Source: Chitinophaga sp. XS-30 (GTDB lineage: Bacteria > Bacteroidota > Bacteroidia > Chitinophagales > Chitinophagaceae). From it: 64,000 nt of DNA. Below the pieces are notes generated by a model. That model ran no database searches. It saw only the letters and a program-made list of their open reading frames with translations, and was not told where the DNA came from. The stretch covers positions 186,001-250,000 of the forward strand of contig NZ_CP043006.1 in the NCBI RefSeq assembly GCF_008086345.1, in the 5' to 3' direction. Below, piece by piece: positions 52,531-63,500 of this stretch (positions within the stretch are counted from its first letter, which is position 1; every line of letters begins with the position of its first letter). The translations under genes were made by a program, and so were the position numbers.

Positions 52531-53958
52531 CTACACTTTATAGTACTGCTCCCAGCCTTTGCGCGGCGGAGGCCCTACCAGCAACTCATTTGCCTTTTTA
52601 TTGTTGGTGATGATCTTTTTATCACGGTCGAACACAAGCCTCGTATTTGTCCACTGTGCCAATACGCCCAGGCAGAATACCTGGCTCAACGGTCCGGCGA
52701 TGGCGAAGGGTGAGCGGGTCTGCTCTTCTCCTTTGCATGCCTTCAGGAAGTTGGCAAAGTGATTGGACGGGCTTTTCGGCACTTCCGGCAACCTGGAGGC
52801 CATTTCCTTTGCTTTTTCTTCCGGGATGATGGAGAGTGTGCTGCCATGCGAACCTCCTTTGAAGGTGAGGTCCTTGCCGTAGATGATCTTGCCCGGGTTG
52901 AGCTTTGCCGGTTCTATGGCGCCGGTGCTCGGTGGCGGAATATTGGGATCGAGGCCGGATACGCCATATCCTTTGGGTATGGGCGGCAAATTGTCCACCC
53001 CATCATACCACATCACTTCAACCGGCGGCATATTGCCACGTTTCGGGAATTTGAAGGAGAGGGTGGACGACATCGGGTAGAAGAAGTTGTTATGCCCGGA
53101 AAGTTTTACCGGGTTAACCTCGGCAGGCAGACCAAGATCCAGGAACTGATGCGCGGTGTCCAAGATATGTGCGCCCCAGTCTCCCAGCGCGCCCATCCCG
53201 AAGTCATACCAGCAGCGCCACTGGCCGTTCACGAAATCTTTATTATAACTATGCCCTTTGGTGGCCATTTGCCAGATATCCCAGTCCAGCGTGGAAGGTA
53301 TCTGTTCCGCGGGGGGAAATGCCTTGATATTGGGATCCCATCCGTGCCAGCGGCGGGGAGAGTTCATATGTGCGGTAATGGCGGTCACGTCTTTGATGAT
53401 ACCTGCATCCACCCAGGCCTTGAACTGGAAATAGTTGGCATCCGAGTGGCCCTGATTACCCATCTGGGTCACCACTTCAGGGTGTTTGGCGGCGGCTTTC
53501 ATCATCAGTTCCACTTCATTGAAGGTACGGGCCATCGGTTTTTCCACGTACACATGTTTGCCGAGGCCGATAGCCATCATGGTGATGGGAAAGTGGGAAA
53601 AGTCAGGAACACCAACGGATACGGCATCGATCTGGTTACCCATCTTGTCGAACATCTGCCTGAAGTCCTGGAAACGCGGTACGTCCGGGAATTGCTTCAG
53701 TATCTTTTCCGTGTGCGGCGCCCCCATGTCCACATCGCAAAGCGCTACAATGTTGCACAGGCCTGTTTTATACAGGTCCCTGATAATTTCACCTCCACGG
53801 TTGCCAATACCGATGCAGGCAAGGTTTACCCGCTCATTGGGCCCCAGCCTGCGCGGCAGGGCGCGCCCTTTTGCCATCAATATGCCGGGAGTGGCCATGG
53901 CTGCAGAAGCGAGCATGGCCTGCTTTAAAAATAGTCTCCTTGAGTAATCGTTATTCAT
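52531..53958 (-). CDS. Gfo/Idh/MocA family oxidoreductase with Tat signal
   Basis: The 475-residue protein has a twin-arginine leader, SRRLFLKQAMLASAAM, so it is exported folded with its cofactor. The nucleotide-binding motif is CIGIGNRGGEIIRDLY. The conserved EKPMART contains the lysine of the family's EKP motif. A large C-terminal substrate domain is followed by LVGPPPRKGWEQYYKV. Exported forms of this family in Bacteroidota often act on sugars. The ATG at 53958 is chosen because an upstream in-frame start at 54021 adds a hydrophobic segment before the Tat motif. Confidence 0.9.
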   Translation of the reverse strand: MNNDYSRRLFLKQAMLASAAMATPGILMAKGRALPRRLGPNERVNLACIGIGNRGGEIIRDLYKTGLCNIVALCDVDMGAPHTEKILKQFPDVPRFQDFRQMFDKMGNQIDAVSVGVPDFSHFPITMMAIGLGKHVYVEKPMARTFNEVELMMKAAAKHPEVVTQMGNQGHSDANYFQFKAWVDAGIIKDVTAITAHMNSPRRWHGWDPNIKAFPPAEQIPSTLDWDIWQMATKGHSYNKDFVNGQWRCWYDFGMGALGDWGAHILDTAHQFLDLGLPAEVNPVKLSGHNNFFYPMSSTLSFKFPKRGNMPPVEVMWYDGVDNLPPIPKGYGVSGLDPNIPPPSTGAIEPAKLNPGKIIYGKDLTFKGGSHGSTLSIIPEEKAKEMASRLPEVPKSPSNHFANFLKACKGEEQTRSPFAIAGPLSQVFCLGVLAQWTNTRLVFDRDKKIITNNKKANELLVGPPPRKGWEQYYKV

Positions 53959-54051
53959 AGCGTGCTTCTTTTTTTGCAATCGATAGCAAAATACAAAAAT
54001 TATGGAAAGCCGGCATACCATTTATCCCGGAGAGGGGCCACTGACAGAAAA

Positions 54052-57000
54052 TCAGGACCGGCCCTTCGCCTTACCCAGCCCTACCTTGAAATTATCCGGT
54101 GTACCGGTGACCTTCAGGTTCATGAAACGCAGCTTTTTATCCGCATCGCGGTACTCGATCTCATCCACCTGGTCCATATCCACATCCGCCTGCTTTTTGC
54201 CGAATAATGCCCGAAAACCCACCTGTGTGACCATTTTCATGGGTATGCGCATATAATACTCCATGCTCAGATCGAGCGCCTGTTTACCGGATATTTCTAT
54301 GAATCCAAGCGAGGAATTGATATTCATGGCGGGGATATTGAGCACGCCGTTGGTGAACGTGAGCACATTGCGCAGGGTATCGAACCGGACGAGGCGGAGG
54401 TTTTTGTCTTTGAAGTAGCCGGACATGGCCTGCATGGGTGCAAAATCCACGAGACTGCCGTTGTATATCGCTACATCCAGTTCCGCTTTGGAGTCATTCA
54501 TCAGCGGCACCAGGTCCGGATGCACCTGTACATGGCTTTTGATATTGCCGCTCAGGCGGCCTTTGATGTTTTTATTGATCACCAGGTCCTGCCCGAAATG
54601 GTCCAGCCGGATCATCATTTTTTCCAGGTCAATATCATCTACATGAATGGCGCTGTTGAAATATATTTTTTCCGGATCGCTCCCGTTCAGGTAGCCTTTG
54701 ATACCCATGGCGCCGTCCGCTACCTTCACACCGAAGGTATCTATGAAGATGTGATGGTCTTCCTGCATGCGCAGGCGCGCGGTGAGTTCTTTGAGCCGGA
54801 GCCGGTGGTATTTGAGCCTGCCGATATCCAGCCGCACATCAAAATCAGAGAACGGGATCATGAAGATGTTGAATGCTTTGGCATGCACTGAGGAATCTGC
54901 GGGCGCTTTCTTAGCGGAAGATGAAGATGGCGGCGCGGCAGCAGGGGCAAAACTGTAACTGCTCAACTGGTCGATATCCAGGAAGCGGGAACTGAGATGC
55001 AGGTAATTCGTTCTTTTCTTCATCCTTTTATCTTTGCCGGCAAACAGGCGCAGGCTGAGATCAAAATCACTGCGGCCAACGCTTCCCTTCAATGTATCCA
55101 CTTTCAATATCCGGTTGGCGCCATAGATCATTTTCCCGCTGATGTTCTTCAGTTGCAGATCATGCCGTTTTACCTCGCCGGAGATATTGGCGATCTGTAT
55201 CCTGGCAAACTTGAAAGCAGTATCATACCGCAGATCTGCCTTGGCGCGCAGCCATACATTGCGGGCTTCTTCCTGCTGATATTCTTCCGGGACGTATTTG
55301 CGGCTGACGGGACCAAGCAGGTCCTGCATCGCCAGGCGGCCGGATTTCAGGTCGAAGGCGATCTGTGTTCTCCCCTTTTTGAAAGATTGGAACCAGAGCT
55401 GGTAGTTATTGACCCGTCCGCTGAAACGGATATCCGACTGGTCTATCATGCCTGCAAAATTCCGGAGCAGCAGGGCAGTGTCGTTGATAGTGACCGTTGC
55501 TCCCAGGTCGTGAAAGGCATGCGGGTAGGTTTTAAAAGCAGCATTCAGTTTTTTCAGCTCAAATACACCTTTGGGCAGAGGGGCGGGATGCCGCAGCTGC
55601 TGCACGCTGGTTTTCAGGGAAAGCCCGATATTAAAGCCCCGTATCTCTTCTGTTGTCCGGGCAGCGATGGCGGTATCATAGGCAAACAATTCCTTCAGCG
55701 CAAGGGTTGAACTGCTCGCATGGAGCGCAAGCGCCACCGGTTTTTCATGGTCGTGCAAAAAGGCAACCAGGTCACTAAGCGATCCATCCACCCGCAGGTC
55801 TGACTTGCCCAGCCGCAGGCTCAGCGAGTCCAGCACAATCCTGCCGTTCCTCATTTCCGCATGAAGGTTCATATCCCGTACCGGATGCGGGTGCCCGGGG
55901 ATGCGGAAAGAAAGGTCTTCCACTGTCAGTTCGCTTTGTACGCCATCTTTCAATCTGCCCAGGAACTGTTCGGGCAGATCGGGGTCCACCAGTTCCTTGA
56001 AATCCATATCAAGCTTGATCTTTCCGGTCATATGCCGGAGATCGGGGATGCCCAGGAATTCCCCGACGAATTTAAGTTCCAGCTCGGATTTGATCTGCAT
56101 GAGCATCCGGGGATCGGTGAAATCGTGCATTACAAAATTGCCTTTGAATATCCCTTTCCCCGGCCGGGCATTCATATTGGTGAGATGCAGCTCCGAGGTG
56201 CGCAGCGAGTGTTCGCTGCCATTGGTATAGAAGCCGCTGAAGCCCAGCTGGTCCACTTTCCTGTCTGCTTCCGCATTCAGGAACCAGGCATCTTCACAAC
56301 CGAAAGAAACGGATATGAGCGGCAGCTGTTCTTTGGAAACTTCGCCTTTGATGGTGCCATCGAAGTAGATGCGGCCATCGTACCGGAAAGGCTTCAGCGC
56401 TGCCGCGGCATCACCGGGGATGAAGGCGGTGAACAGGCTGATATCGGGCTTGTCTCCCTTGATCCGCAGATCAACGCGCGTTTTCCCGGCAAGGTCCGCC
56501 GTACCATCGATCATGAACGAAGCTTCCTGCAATTTAATACCGCCGGAGGACAGGAGCACACGCTGCAGCTTTTTATCATAGTCCGCACTGACATCCAGCT
56601 GCAATTGTTTGTGCCGGAAGAATGTGGTATCGGAGGGACTGGTGATATCAACGAGCATATCGCTTTTCAGATCAACGGACAAATGGTTGCTGTCCGTTTT
56701 AAAAGCAGTGGAAAGCCTGCTGATATCAGTGCTGTACAACTGTCCGGTGCGCTTGTCCAAAAAAGAAACGTGAATATCCTTCAACACCATTTTCCGCAGG
56801 TCTATCGCCAGTTCGCCCGATGCTTCGTTTCCGGCGGCAGTGGTATCTTCCCTGATATTTTTGGCTTCCATCAGGTTCAGCTTTCCGTTCTTTTCCTTCA
56901 CCAGGTGCAGGTAGCCATCCCGCAGGAAGAGGCGTTTCACATTATACTGCTGCCGGAAAATATCCGGCAGGCTGAAACCCGCATAGAGGCGCCCTACTTC

Positions 57001-57264
57001 ATACACCGGTTTCCCTTTCCGCTGCTTGTCCGGGTAAAAACGGACATCATGCAGGGCGATGGAGATATATGGAAAATGCCTGAACGGGGAGATATTGCTC
57101 TTTCCTATGGTCAATTCCCCTTTGAACTGTTTATTCAGTTCAGTTACAGCGAGGTTGACCAGGCGTTGCTGCTGCGTAATCAGCACGATAACAGCGGTTC
57201 CGACAAGCAACAGCACGAAAATGATCAGTGACAGCGAAATCCTGAATATCCACTTTTTGCGCAT
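54052..57264 (-). CDS. AsmA-like inner-membrane protein
   Basis: The protein has about 1070 residues: a short basic N-terminus, one membrane helix (about residues 6-28) and a very long periplasmic part. IGKSNISPFRHFPYISIALHDVRF is the typical AsmA N-terminal segment, and the C-terminal AsmA region appears in the last 250 residues (KIYFNSAIHVDDIDLEKM and later GNIKSHVQVHPDLVPLMND). Members form bridge-like beta-groove proteins thought to move lipids across the periplasm. A GTG at 57291 could add nine residues, but the ATG at 57264 puts the basic residues directly before the helix. It lies downstream of the SusC/SusD terminator. Confidence 0.87.
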   Translation of the reverse strand: MRKKWIFRISLSLIIFVLLLVGTAVIVLITQQQRLVNLAVTELNKQFKGELTIGKSNISPFRHFPYISIALHDVRFYPDKQRKGKPVYEVGRLYAGFSLPDIFRQQYNVKRLFLRDGYLHLVKEKNGKLNLMEAKNIREDTTAAGNEASGELAIDLRKMVLKDIHVSFLDKRTGQLYSTDISRLSTAFKTDSNHLSVDLKSDMLVDITSPSDTTFFRHKQLQLDVSADYDKKLQRVLLSSGGIKLQEASFMIDGTADLAGKTRVDLRIKGDKPDISLFTAFIPGDAAAALKPFRYDGRIYFDGTIKGEVSKEQLPLISVSFGCEDAWFLNAEADRKVDQLGFSGFYTNGSEHSLRTSELHLTNMNARPGKGIFKGNFVMHDFTDPRMLMQIKSELELKFVGEFLGIPDLRHMTGKIKLDMDFKELVDPDLPEQFLGRLKDGVQSELTVEDLSFRIPGHPHPVRDMNLHAEMRNGRIVLDSLSLRLGKSDLRVDGSLSDLVAFLHDHEKPVALALHASSSTLALKELFAYDTAIAARTTEEIRGFNIGLSLKTSVQQLRHPAPLPKGVFELKKLNAAFKTYPHAFHDLGATVTINDTALLLRNFAGMIDQSDIRFSGRVNNYQLWFQSFKKGRTQIAFDLKSGRLAMQDLLGPVSRKYVPEEYQQEEARNVWLRAKADLRYDTAFKFARIQIANISGEVKRHDLQLKNISGKMIYGANRILKVDTLKGSVGRSDFDLSLRLFAGKDKRMKKRTNYLHLSSRFLDIDQLSSYSFAPAAAPPSSSSAKKAPADSSVHAKAFNIFMIPFSDFDVRLDIGRLKYHRLRLKELTARLRMQEDHHIFIDTFGVKVADGAMGIKGYLNGSDPEKIYFNSAIHVDDIDLEKMMIRLDHFGQDLVINKNIKGRLSGNIKSHVQVHPDLVPLMNDSKAELDVAIYNGSLVDFAPMQAMSGYFKDKNLRLVRFDTLRNVLTFTNGVLNIPAMNINSSLGFIEISGKQALDLSMEYYMRIPMKMVTQVGFRALFGKKQADVDMDQVDEIEYRDADKKLRFMNLKVTGTPDNFKVGLGKAKGRS

Positions 57265-57400
57265 GACGATAGTTTCACGTTTATCCTTCACCGGTAAAGC
57301 TATTACTTCCGGCTGGAAATAAGGTTTAAAGACCTGTTAAACGTTTATCGGCAGCAATAAGTATTATAATTTCAAATATATGACATACTGTCAACAAAAC

Positions 57401-57430
57401 GGGGCTGCCCAAGATGGAGCAGCCCCGGAA
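57401..57430 (-). terminator. Terminator of the SusC/SusD/DUF5689 operon
   Basis: GGGGCTGC pairs with GCAGCCCC around a 10-base loop; the reverse strand then reads GTTTTGTTG. It is 20-odd bases beyond the DUF5689 stop. Confidence 0.75.
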
Positions 57431-57449
57431 CCGATATGGTCAGGAAATT

Positions 57450-58976
57450 TTATCTGAGGATGGTGGCGCCTTCGCCTTCGATCTCAATGATCTCTGATTG
57501 TTTGGTCAACAGCAGAGCGGTCTGGGTACGCGCTTTCAGCCATCTTCCGAGAGAGGGGCTGTATTCGCCTCCCAGGAAATTGAAATACCCCTGGTCTGCC
57601 GTGTTGTACGAGAGGAAGAGGGTATTGGAACCCATTCTGTAGAACGGCTGGTCTTCCAGTGTGATGGGATTTTTCACATCATACCAGTCGGTATTGGTGA
57701 TGCGGTATCCCCGCGGAGGATTGGTGCTGAGGGTATAAAGGCTGCCGCCGGAGCCAACGAAGATCACATCTACCGGTCTTGTTTCCAGGTTTACGGTGGT
57801 GCCCTTGAACACCGCTACGCCGGAGGCGTTGCCGCTGTTGGCGAAAAGGCCGCCGGTTTTGGTGCCAAAACCATCGCCGTCCTGGTTAACATAGTTAAAG
57901 CTTCTGATCCAGTTGGAGCTGGCCATGCTGGTAGATCCTGATCCGTTGATCATTTTACCGGTGCCGCCTACGTAAAAGAAAGAGCCTTTGGCGGCGAAGC
58001 CGGATGTGAGATCAAACTTGAAAGTACGTCTGTCGCCTGTGCCCCAGCCGTTGACAGGGAAACCTGTGGGTTTGGAGGCATTGGCATTGTTGGTCACCAC
58101 AACGGAATAGGGCGTGGCGGCGAAGTCGATATCTTCTGTGGCCATCATCTGTATGTATTCATAGTTGCCGTCACCACCTTTTACATCGCTCATGAAGCCG
58201 GTGATGATCACCGGTGTTACTTCTATTTCGGAGCTGAGCACCACCACATCATCGCCGGTACGCAGCCGGAACTGCGGAACCAGCTGATCGTCCGCACCAA
58301 TGGTATTGAAAACGATGCCATAATAGTTGGCGTTGAAGGGCGCGGGGGTATTGGCGAATGAAGCGGAAGTTTCCGTATGGAGCACAAGCTCACCGAAACC
58401 ATCGTTCAGCACTTTTTCGCCCGCCAGCACATCGGTAGGTGCCGGGAGCGGATTAAAGCCACCTTTCACGATAACGGACAAAGTGCTTTCATAACGTTCC
58501 GGATCAGCGAGGATAAGGTTCGCCGGAACCCTGTTCAGCGGTACGGTAATACCGGATGCAACTTTGGTTATGGCAGCAGGGGCAACGCCGGTCAGTTGAA
58601 GGATGCCGTCTATTCTTTTGAGCACAGTGCCTTCAACATCCACGATCACGGAATCGCCCGGCACATAGCTGGCGGCAGCTGCACCAATGGGAATGGATAT
58701 CCCGCGAAGCTGGGATAAACGGCGGCTGTCCTGGATTACCAGCAAGCCTTCGGGCATATTGCCGCCGGAATGGTCAGAGACCACTACCCCGGTGATCTTG
58801 TTAGAGCCGAACATGTTCTCCGTGGTAAGGGTAATGTCTGAACCTTTATAAAGGTTACGGACGTCGAACATGGCGATATAGGGACTGATCCTTGCGCCCG
58901 GGTAGGCGCCTTTTTCACATCCCCACAGTACAGCGAGCGATAGTAAAAGGAAGGAATATATTGTTAACTTTTTCAT
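57450..58976 (-). CDS. DUF5689 domain lipoprotein
   Basis: The 508-residue protein has a lipobox AVLWGC (Cys20) and an OB-like DUF5689 domain (about residues 40-280) with KITGVVVSDHSGGNMPEGLLVIQD and YVPGDSVIVDVEGTVLKRIDG. The C-terminal half is rich in Gly, Ser and Asn with beta structure. DUF5689 proteins commonly follow SusD-like genes and are presumed surface-exposed; their ligands are unknown. It starts 49 bases after the SusD-like gene and ends at a strong terminator. Confidence 0.85.
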   Translation of the reverse strand: MKKLTIYSFLLLSLAVLWGCEKGAYPGARISPYIAMFDVRNLYKGSDITLTTENMFGSNKITGVVVSDHSGGNMPEGLLVIQDSRRLSQLRGISIPIGAAAASYVPGDSVIVDVEGTVLKRIDGILQLTGVAPAAITKVASGITVPLNRVPANLILADPERYESTLSVIVKGGFNPLPAPTDVLAGEKVLNDGFGELVLHTETSASFANTPAPFNANYYGIVFNTIGADDQLVPQFRLRTGDDVVVLSSEIEVTPVIITGFMSDVKGGDGNYEYIQMMATEDIDFAATPYSVVVTNNANASKPTGFPVNGWGTGDRRTFKFDLTSGFAAKGSFFYVGGTGKMINGSGSTSMASSNWIRSFNYVNQDGDGFGTKTGGLFANSGNASGVAVFKGTTVNLETRPVDVIFVGSGGSLYTLSTNPPRGYRITNTDWYDVKNPITLEDQPFYRMGSNTLFLSYNTADQGYFNFLGGEYSPSLGRWLKARTQTALLLTKQSEIIEIEGEGATILR

Positions 58977-59025
58977 GATACCATTTTTTTAAAACTGACA
59001 ATTTTCTCGGAAACTGTTGTATGGT

Positions 59026-60558
59026 TTAAGGTCTCTGCCACCATACCTCCGTAGAGATCGCATCCGGACCCTGTGCGGCCACAACGGCTTTATAGTTGGT
59101 AGGGTTGGTGGATTGCACATATACGGGATAGGTCATCCTTGCCGGCATTACGCCATTATTCCGGAGGCCGGGGCCTTTAGGCAGCGTAGGGTGACCGGTG
59201 CGGCGGTATTCAAACCATTGCTGCAGGTCCGTCAGGAAAAGCGCGTAATATTTCTGCAGGTGGATGCGTTCCATTTTTTCCTCCAATGTCAGTTCTTCCT
59301 GCCACTGTATGTCAGCTGCGGCCAGGAATTCATCGATATTGGTGATGCCGGTGGTTACATCCGGCCATGCGGGCAGCCACAGCCTGATGCTGGCTAAAGC
59401 GCCTTCCGTGTAATGCGTTCCGGCAGCGCTGCCGATCCATCCTTTCAGCGCGGCTTCCGCCATGATGAATTTCACTTCCGCATAGTTCATCATCATTCCC
59501 GTCATGGGATCTGTCTGCAGCGATACGGCGGAGGTATTGGAATAGAAGTATGATCTTTTTTCCGGGTTCTGGCCGGGGGCGTAGCCGCTGGGGAGGCCTA
59601 CATAAGCGCCTCTTGACGGTGCAATGCCCCATCTGTTGATGCTGCTTGTTCCGTACACAGGGATATCGATACGGGGATCATTCCAGTTCACCAGGTTATC
59701 GATGAAGAAACTGGCGAGGCCGGGTGAGCGGAAGTCCTGTTCCCTTACACTGATATAAGGCGAAACAAATGGCCCTACACCGGTCCACCTCAGGATGGCG
59801 GATTCATCGTTATTGGCGATGATGGGATAAGTAGATGTTCTTGTTTCCAGTATCTCTTTGATCTTTGCGATGCAGGTATCCGCTACTTCGGCTTTGCCGG
59901 ACAGCCTGAGCAGCAACCTCAGATAAAGAGAGTTGCTGAACTTGCGCCAGCGGCTGATGTTACCGTTGTACACCGGATCGCTTGCCGCTACAATACCTTC
60001 ATTCCGGCTCAGCAGCGTATTCGCCTGCTCCAGGTTGCTGAAGATGCCCATGTAGATATCTTTCTGCCTGTCGAATGCCGGTTCATAGATCATGCTGTCT
60101 CTCGCCTGGTTCGATTGCGAGTAGGGAAGATCTCCATAAGTATCCGTGAGTATGGAATAGATCCATGACTGGCAGACCAGGGAGATGCCCATGTACGACT
60201 GGTTCATGGTCAGGTCTTCACTGGCGATCCTGTACAGGTCCTTGAAATTGGTCAGTTCGGAATACATGCCGTTATAGAGGTAATCCGCCCAGTTGGCGCG
60301 GAAATCGTAACGGAATACCCTGCCTTCCGCATCACTCTGATCCACGGTCACCTGCATCAGCTCATTGTTGAAGTTGCGGTTCCGTATCATGTTGTAATGG
60401 AGCGTGCTCACCAGCGCCGGGGCCAGCAACTGCTGCGGCAGGGCATTGGGCGTATTGTTCAGGTCTGTATTGATCTCGGTGAAATCTTTGGTGCAGGATG
60501 AGAGCAATAAACTGATCATCGTTGCGGCACCTGTTATTTTATATAGTATCTTCTTCAT
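59026..60558 (-). CDS. SusD/RagB-like lipoprotein (SusD-like_2 type)
   Basis: The 510-residue protein has a lipobox SLLLSSC (Cys22) and the start CTKDFTEINTDLNNTPNA typical of the SusD_2 subfamily. TPR-like helices include SQSNQARDSMIYEPAFDRQ. It caps the partner SusC barrel and captures ligand at the cell surface. It begins 11 bases after the SusC stop, so the two are cotranscribed. The C-terminus holds PRMTYP-like segments usual for the family; ligand is unknown and no glycoside hydrolase is adjacent. Confidence 0.92.
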   Translation of the reverse strand: MKKILYKITGAATMISLLLSSCTKDFTEINTDLNNTPNALPQQLLAPALVSTLHYNMIRNRNFNNELMQVTVDQSDAEGRVFRYDFRANWADYLYNGMYSELTNFKDLYRIASEDLTMNQSYMGISLVCQSWIYSILTDTYGDLPYSQSNQARDSMIYEPAFDRQKDIYMGIFSNLEQANTLLSRNEGIVAASDPVYNGNISRWRKFSNSLYLRLLLRLSGKAEVADTCIAKIKEILETRTSTYPIIANNDESAILRWTGVGPFVSPYISVREQDFRSPGLASFFIDNLVNWNDPRIDIPVYGTSSINRWGIAPSRGAYVGLPSGYAPGQNPEKRSYFYSNTSAVSLQTDPMTGMMMNYAEVKFIMAEAALKGWIGSAAGTHYTEGALASIRLWLPAWPDVTTGITNIDEFLAAADIQWQEELTLEEKMERIHLQKYYALFLTDLQQWFEYRRTGHPTLPKGPGLRNNGVMPARMTYPVYVQSTNPTNYKAVVAAQGPDAISTEVWWQRP

Positions 60559-60569
60559 GTTTATTCAAA

Positions 60570-63500
60570 TTAGAATCCAACAACCAGGTTTACTCCGAGC
60601 GTACGGGTGGATGGGAACTGCGCGATTTCGAAGCCTTTCACGATATCCGAACCGCTGAGCGTTCCGAATTCGGGATCGAACATGGGCCATTCCGACCAGA
60701 TGTGGAGATTACGGCCATATACACCAACTGTGAAACGCTGTAAACCCAGTCTTTTAACAACAGCAGAATTGAGGGAATAATCAATACGCGCTTCTCTGAA
60801 CTTGATGAAATCAGTGCTGAAGGTGCTGCCTTCCGCATTATCTACACCAAAATGAGAACGGTAATATTCGTCAATATCGGTGGCGATCACATTATTCTGT
60901 ACATATTTCCCGTCTGCGTCCTGGATCACGCCATTACCTATGATGCCGTTGTATCGCCCGGGCAGTGTTTTGGTAAGCTTGCCCTGTTCCGCCATTTTAT
61001 AGTGCGTCAGCGAATGTCCTACTGCACCATACTGGGCATCGAACTGCAGGCTCAGGCGGAATTGCTTGTAGCGGAATTCATTGGTAAAGCCAACCCGTCC
61101 TTTGGGAATGGTATTACCCAAATAGGTAACATCCTGTGAGATAAGGGCAACACCGGTGTTGGCATCATATACCACTTGTCCGTCCGGGGCTCTTACATAC
61201 CCTCTGCCGTAGAGGTCGCCCATGCTTCCGCCTACTTTCGCCACGATCTGGCCGCCGCCAACGGGGCCTGTTTGCAGCACAAGCGTACTGTCTGTCAGGT
61301 CTTCTATCCTGTTACGATTCACAGAGAACACGGCGTTCATATTCCAGGTGAAGTTCTTGCTCTTTACCGGTGTACCGTTCAGCGCCAGTTCAAGCCCCTG
61401 GTTGCTCACTTCACCGGCGTTGATCAGAATCCGGGTAAACCCTGAAGCACGATCAAGTACACGATCCAGGTGCTGATCCCTTGTTTTGCCACTATATACA
61501 GCCAGGTCAAAGCCCAGGCGGTTTTTGAGCATTTTCATCGCCAGGCCTGTTTCAAAAGTGAAGGTCCGGAGCGGGCGAAGATTCGGGTTTGCCAGTAGGG
61601 ATGGGGTCTGTAACCCACCATCATACAGGCTCCCAGCAGTAGCGTAGTTATAGGCGGTACGATAGGGTATAACACCACCGCTGCCCACGCTTGACAGAGA
61701 TAACCTGAGTTTGGCAAAGTTTATGGACTTGGGGAGGCTCAGCACTTCTGATGCAATGAAACTCAGATTGGCAGAGGGATAGAAGAACCCTGCATTGTCA
61801 GTACGGGCAGGTGTCGCCAATGCACTGTTCCAGTCCTGGCGGGCGGTAAGATCCATAAACAGGAAGTCTTTATACCCTGCGGAAATCAGCCCGTAGAAGC
61901 TATTGATGGCATACCTGCTTCTGTAAGGTCTGGTCTCCAGCGGCCCGGCGGCGTTGGTCATGATGTACAGACCGGGATAGGTCAGCGAGTCCGCACGGTT
62001 CTCATCCCTGTTGTAGGTATTCCGCAATATGCTACCACCACCGGTAATCGAAATATCGAAATCGCTGTTGATCTTTTTCGCGTATTTCAGCAGGAAGTCG
62101 CTGCTGGCTTCCATACTAAAAATGTTCTGTGTACGGAAGCTTCCTTTCTGCAGCTTGGAGCCTGCATCGTAGGGACGCTTCTGGGCACGCTGCTCATAGG
62201 TCATATCGACGGAAGTCCTCACCATCAGGCTTAATTCCTTTGTAAGATCGTAGGTTGCCTGAATATTGCCTGTTATGCCGTGACGGTTAGATTCATTGAG
62301 GAATTCGTAGGCGATGGCGTAAGGGTTTTCCGGGAAGGTGCTGTAGGGATATTTGATCTTGCGGCCTTCCTGCCCGTTTACCCAATAGTTCCTCAGCCAG
62401 TCGAGATCCGCATTGGGCTGCCAGAAAATATACCAGTACATGATAGACTGGTTGCCATAACCGGAACCCGGCAGGTTATCGCTCGATTTATTGGTATAGT
62501 TCACTTTGGAAGTGATCCGAAGTTTGTCATTCACTTTTGAATTGACGGACATGGAAACGGTGTTGCGTTTATACCCTGTATTGGGCATGATCCAGTTATT
62601 CTGCACATTGGTCAGGGAAAAACGTGCAGTGGTCTTGTCTGTACCGCCATCAACGCTGATGGTATTGGTAAAGGTTTCCCCCGTTTCAAAATAATTATTG
62701 ACCTTGTTTTTGTAGGGTACCCAGGGCGTTCTTTCCGTACCTACTGCCTGTAACTTAGGATCGTACTGATAGAACATCTGGCCATCAAACCTGGGGCCAT
62801 AAGCGGAGCTGGTACCGCTGGTGCTGCTGCCATCCGGACCAGCACCATAGGAATAATAGGCTGCGCCATCCAGCCCCTGACCGTATTCGAACTGAAGGTC
62901 AGGCCAGCGGTTCACTTCTTCTATTGAAGCATTGGAATTGATGGTCACGCCAAGGCCTTTCCTTTTGGAACTGCCGGATTTTGTGGTAATGATGATCGCG
63001 CCGTTCGCACCACGTTGGCCATATAATGCGGCGGCCCCAGGGCCTTTCAGCACCGTTATGGTTTCAATATCTTCCGGGTTGATATCATTCATACCACTGC
63101 CGTAGTCAGCCGGCATGTTATCACTGCCGGTACCGTAAGTGGCTTCGCCCCCGTTGCCTGTGCGGCGGGCGCTACCCTGATTAATAACGATTCCATCCAC
63201 CACGATCAGCGCTTCATTGTCACCCGTGAGGTTGTTCTCCCCACGCAGGATGATCTTGTTGGAGCCGGTGGGGCCTGCATTTGACCGCAGCATATTGAGG
63301 CCGGCCACTTTTCCCGAGAGGGCATCCGTCCAGTTGCTGGAAAGAGCGTCAGTCAGCTGTTCGCCTTTTACTACGGTAGTCGCGTATCCCAATGCTTTTT
63401 CCTCGCGTTTGATACCAAGTGCCGTTACCACCACTTCGTCCAGCGCTTTCGGGTCGGGAGTGAGCTGCAGGTCAAAAACCTGCGTTTTGTCAATCGTTAT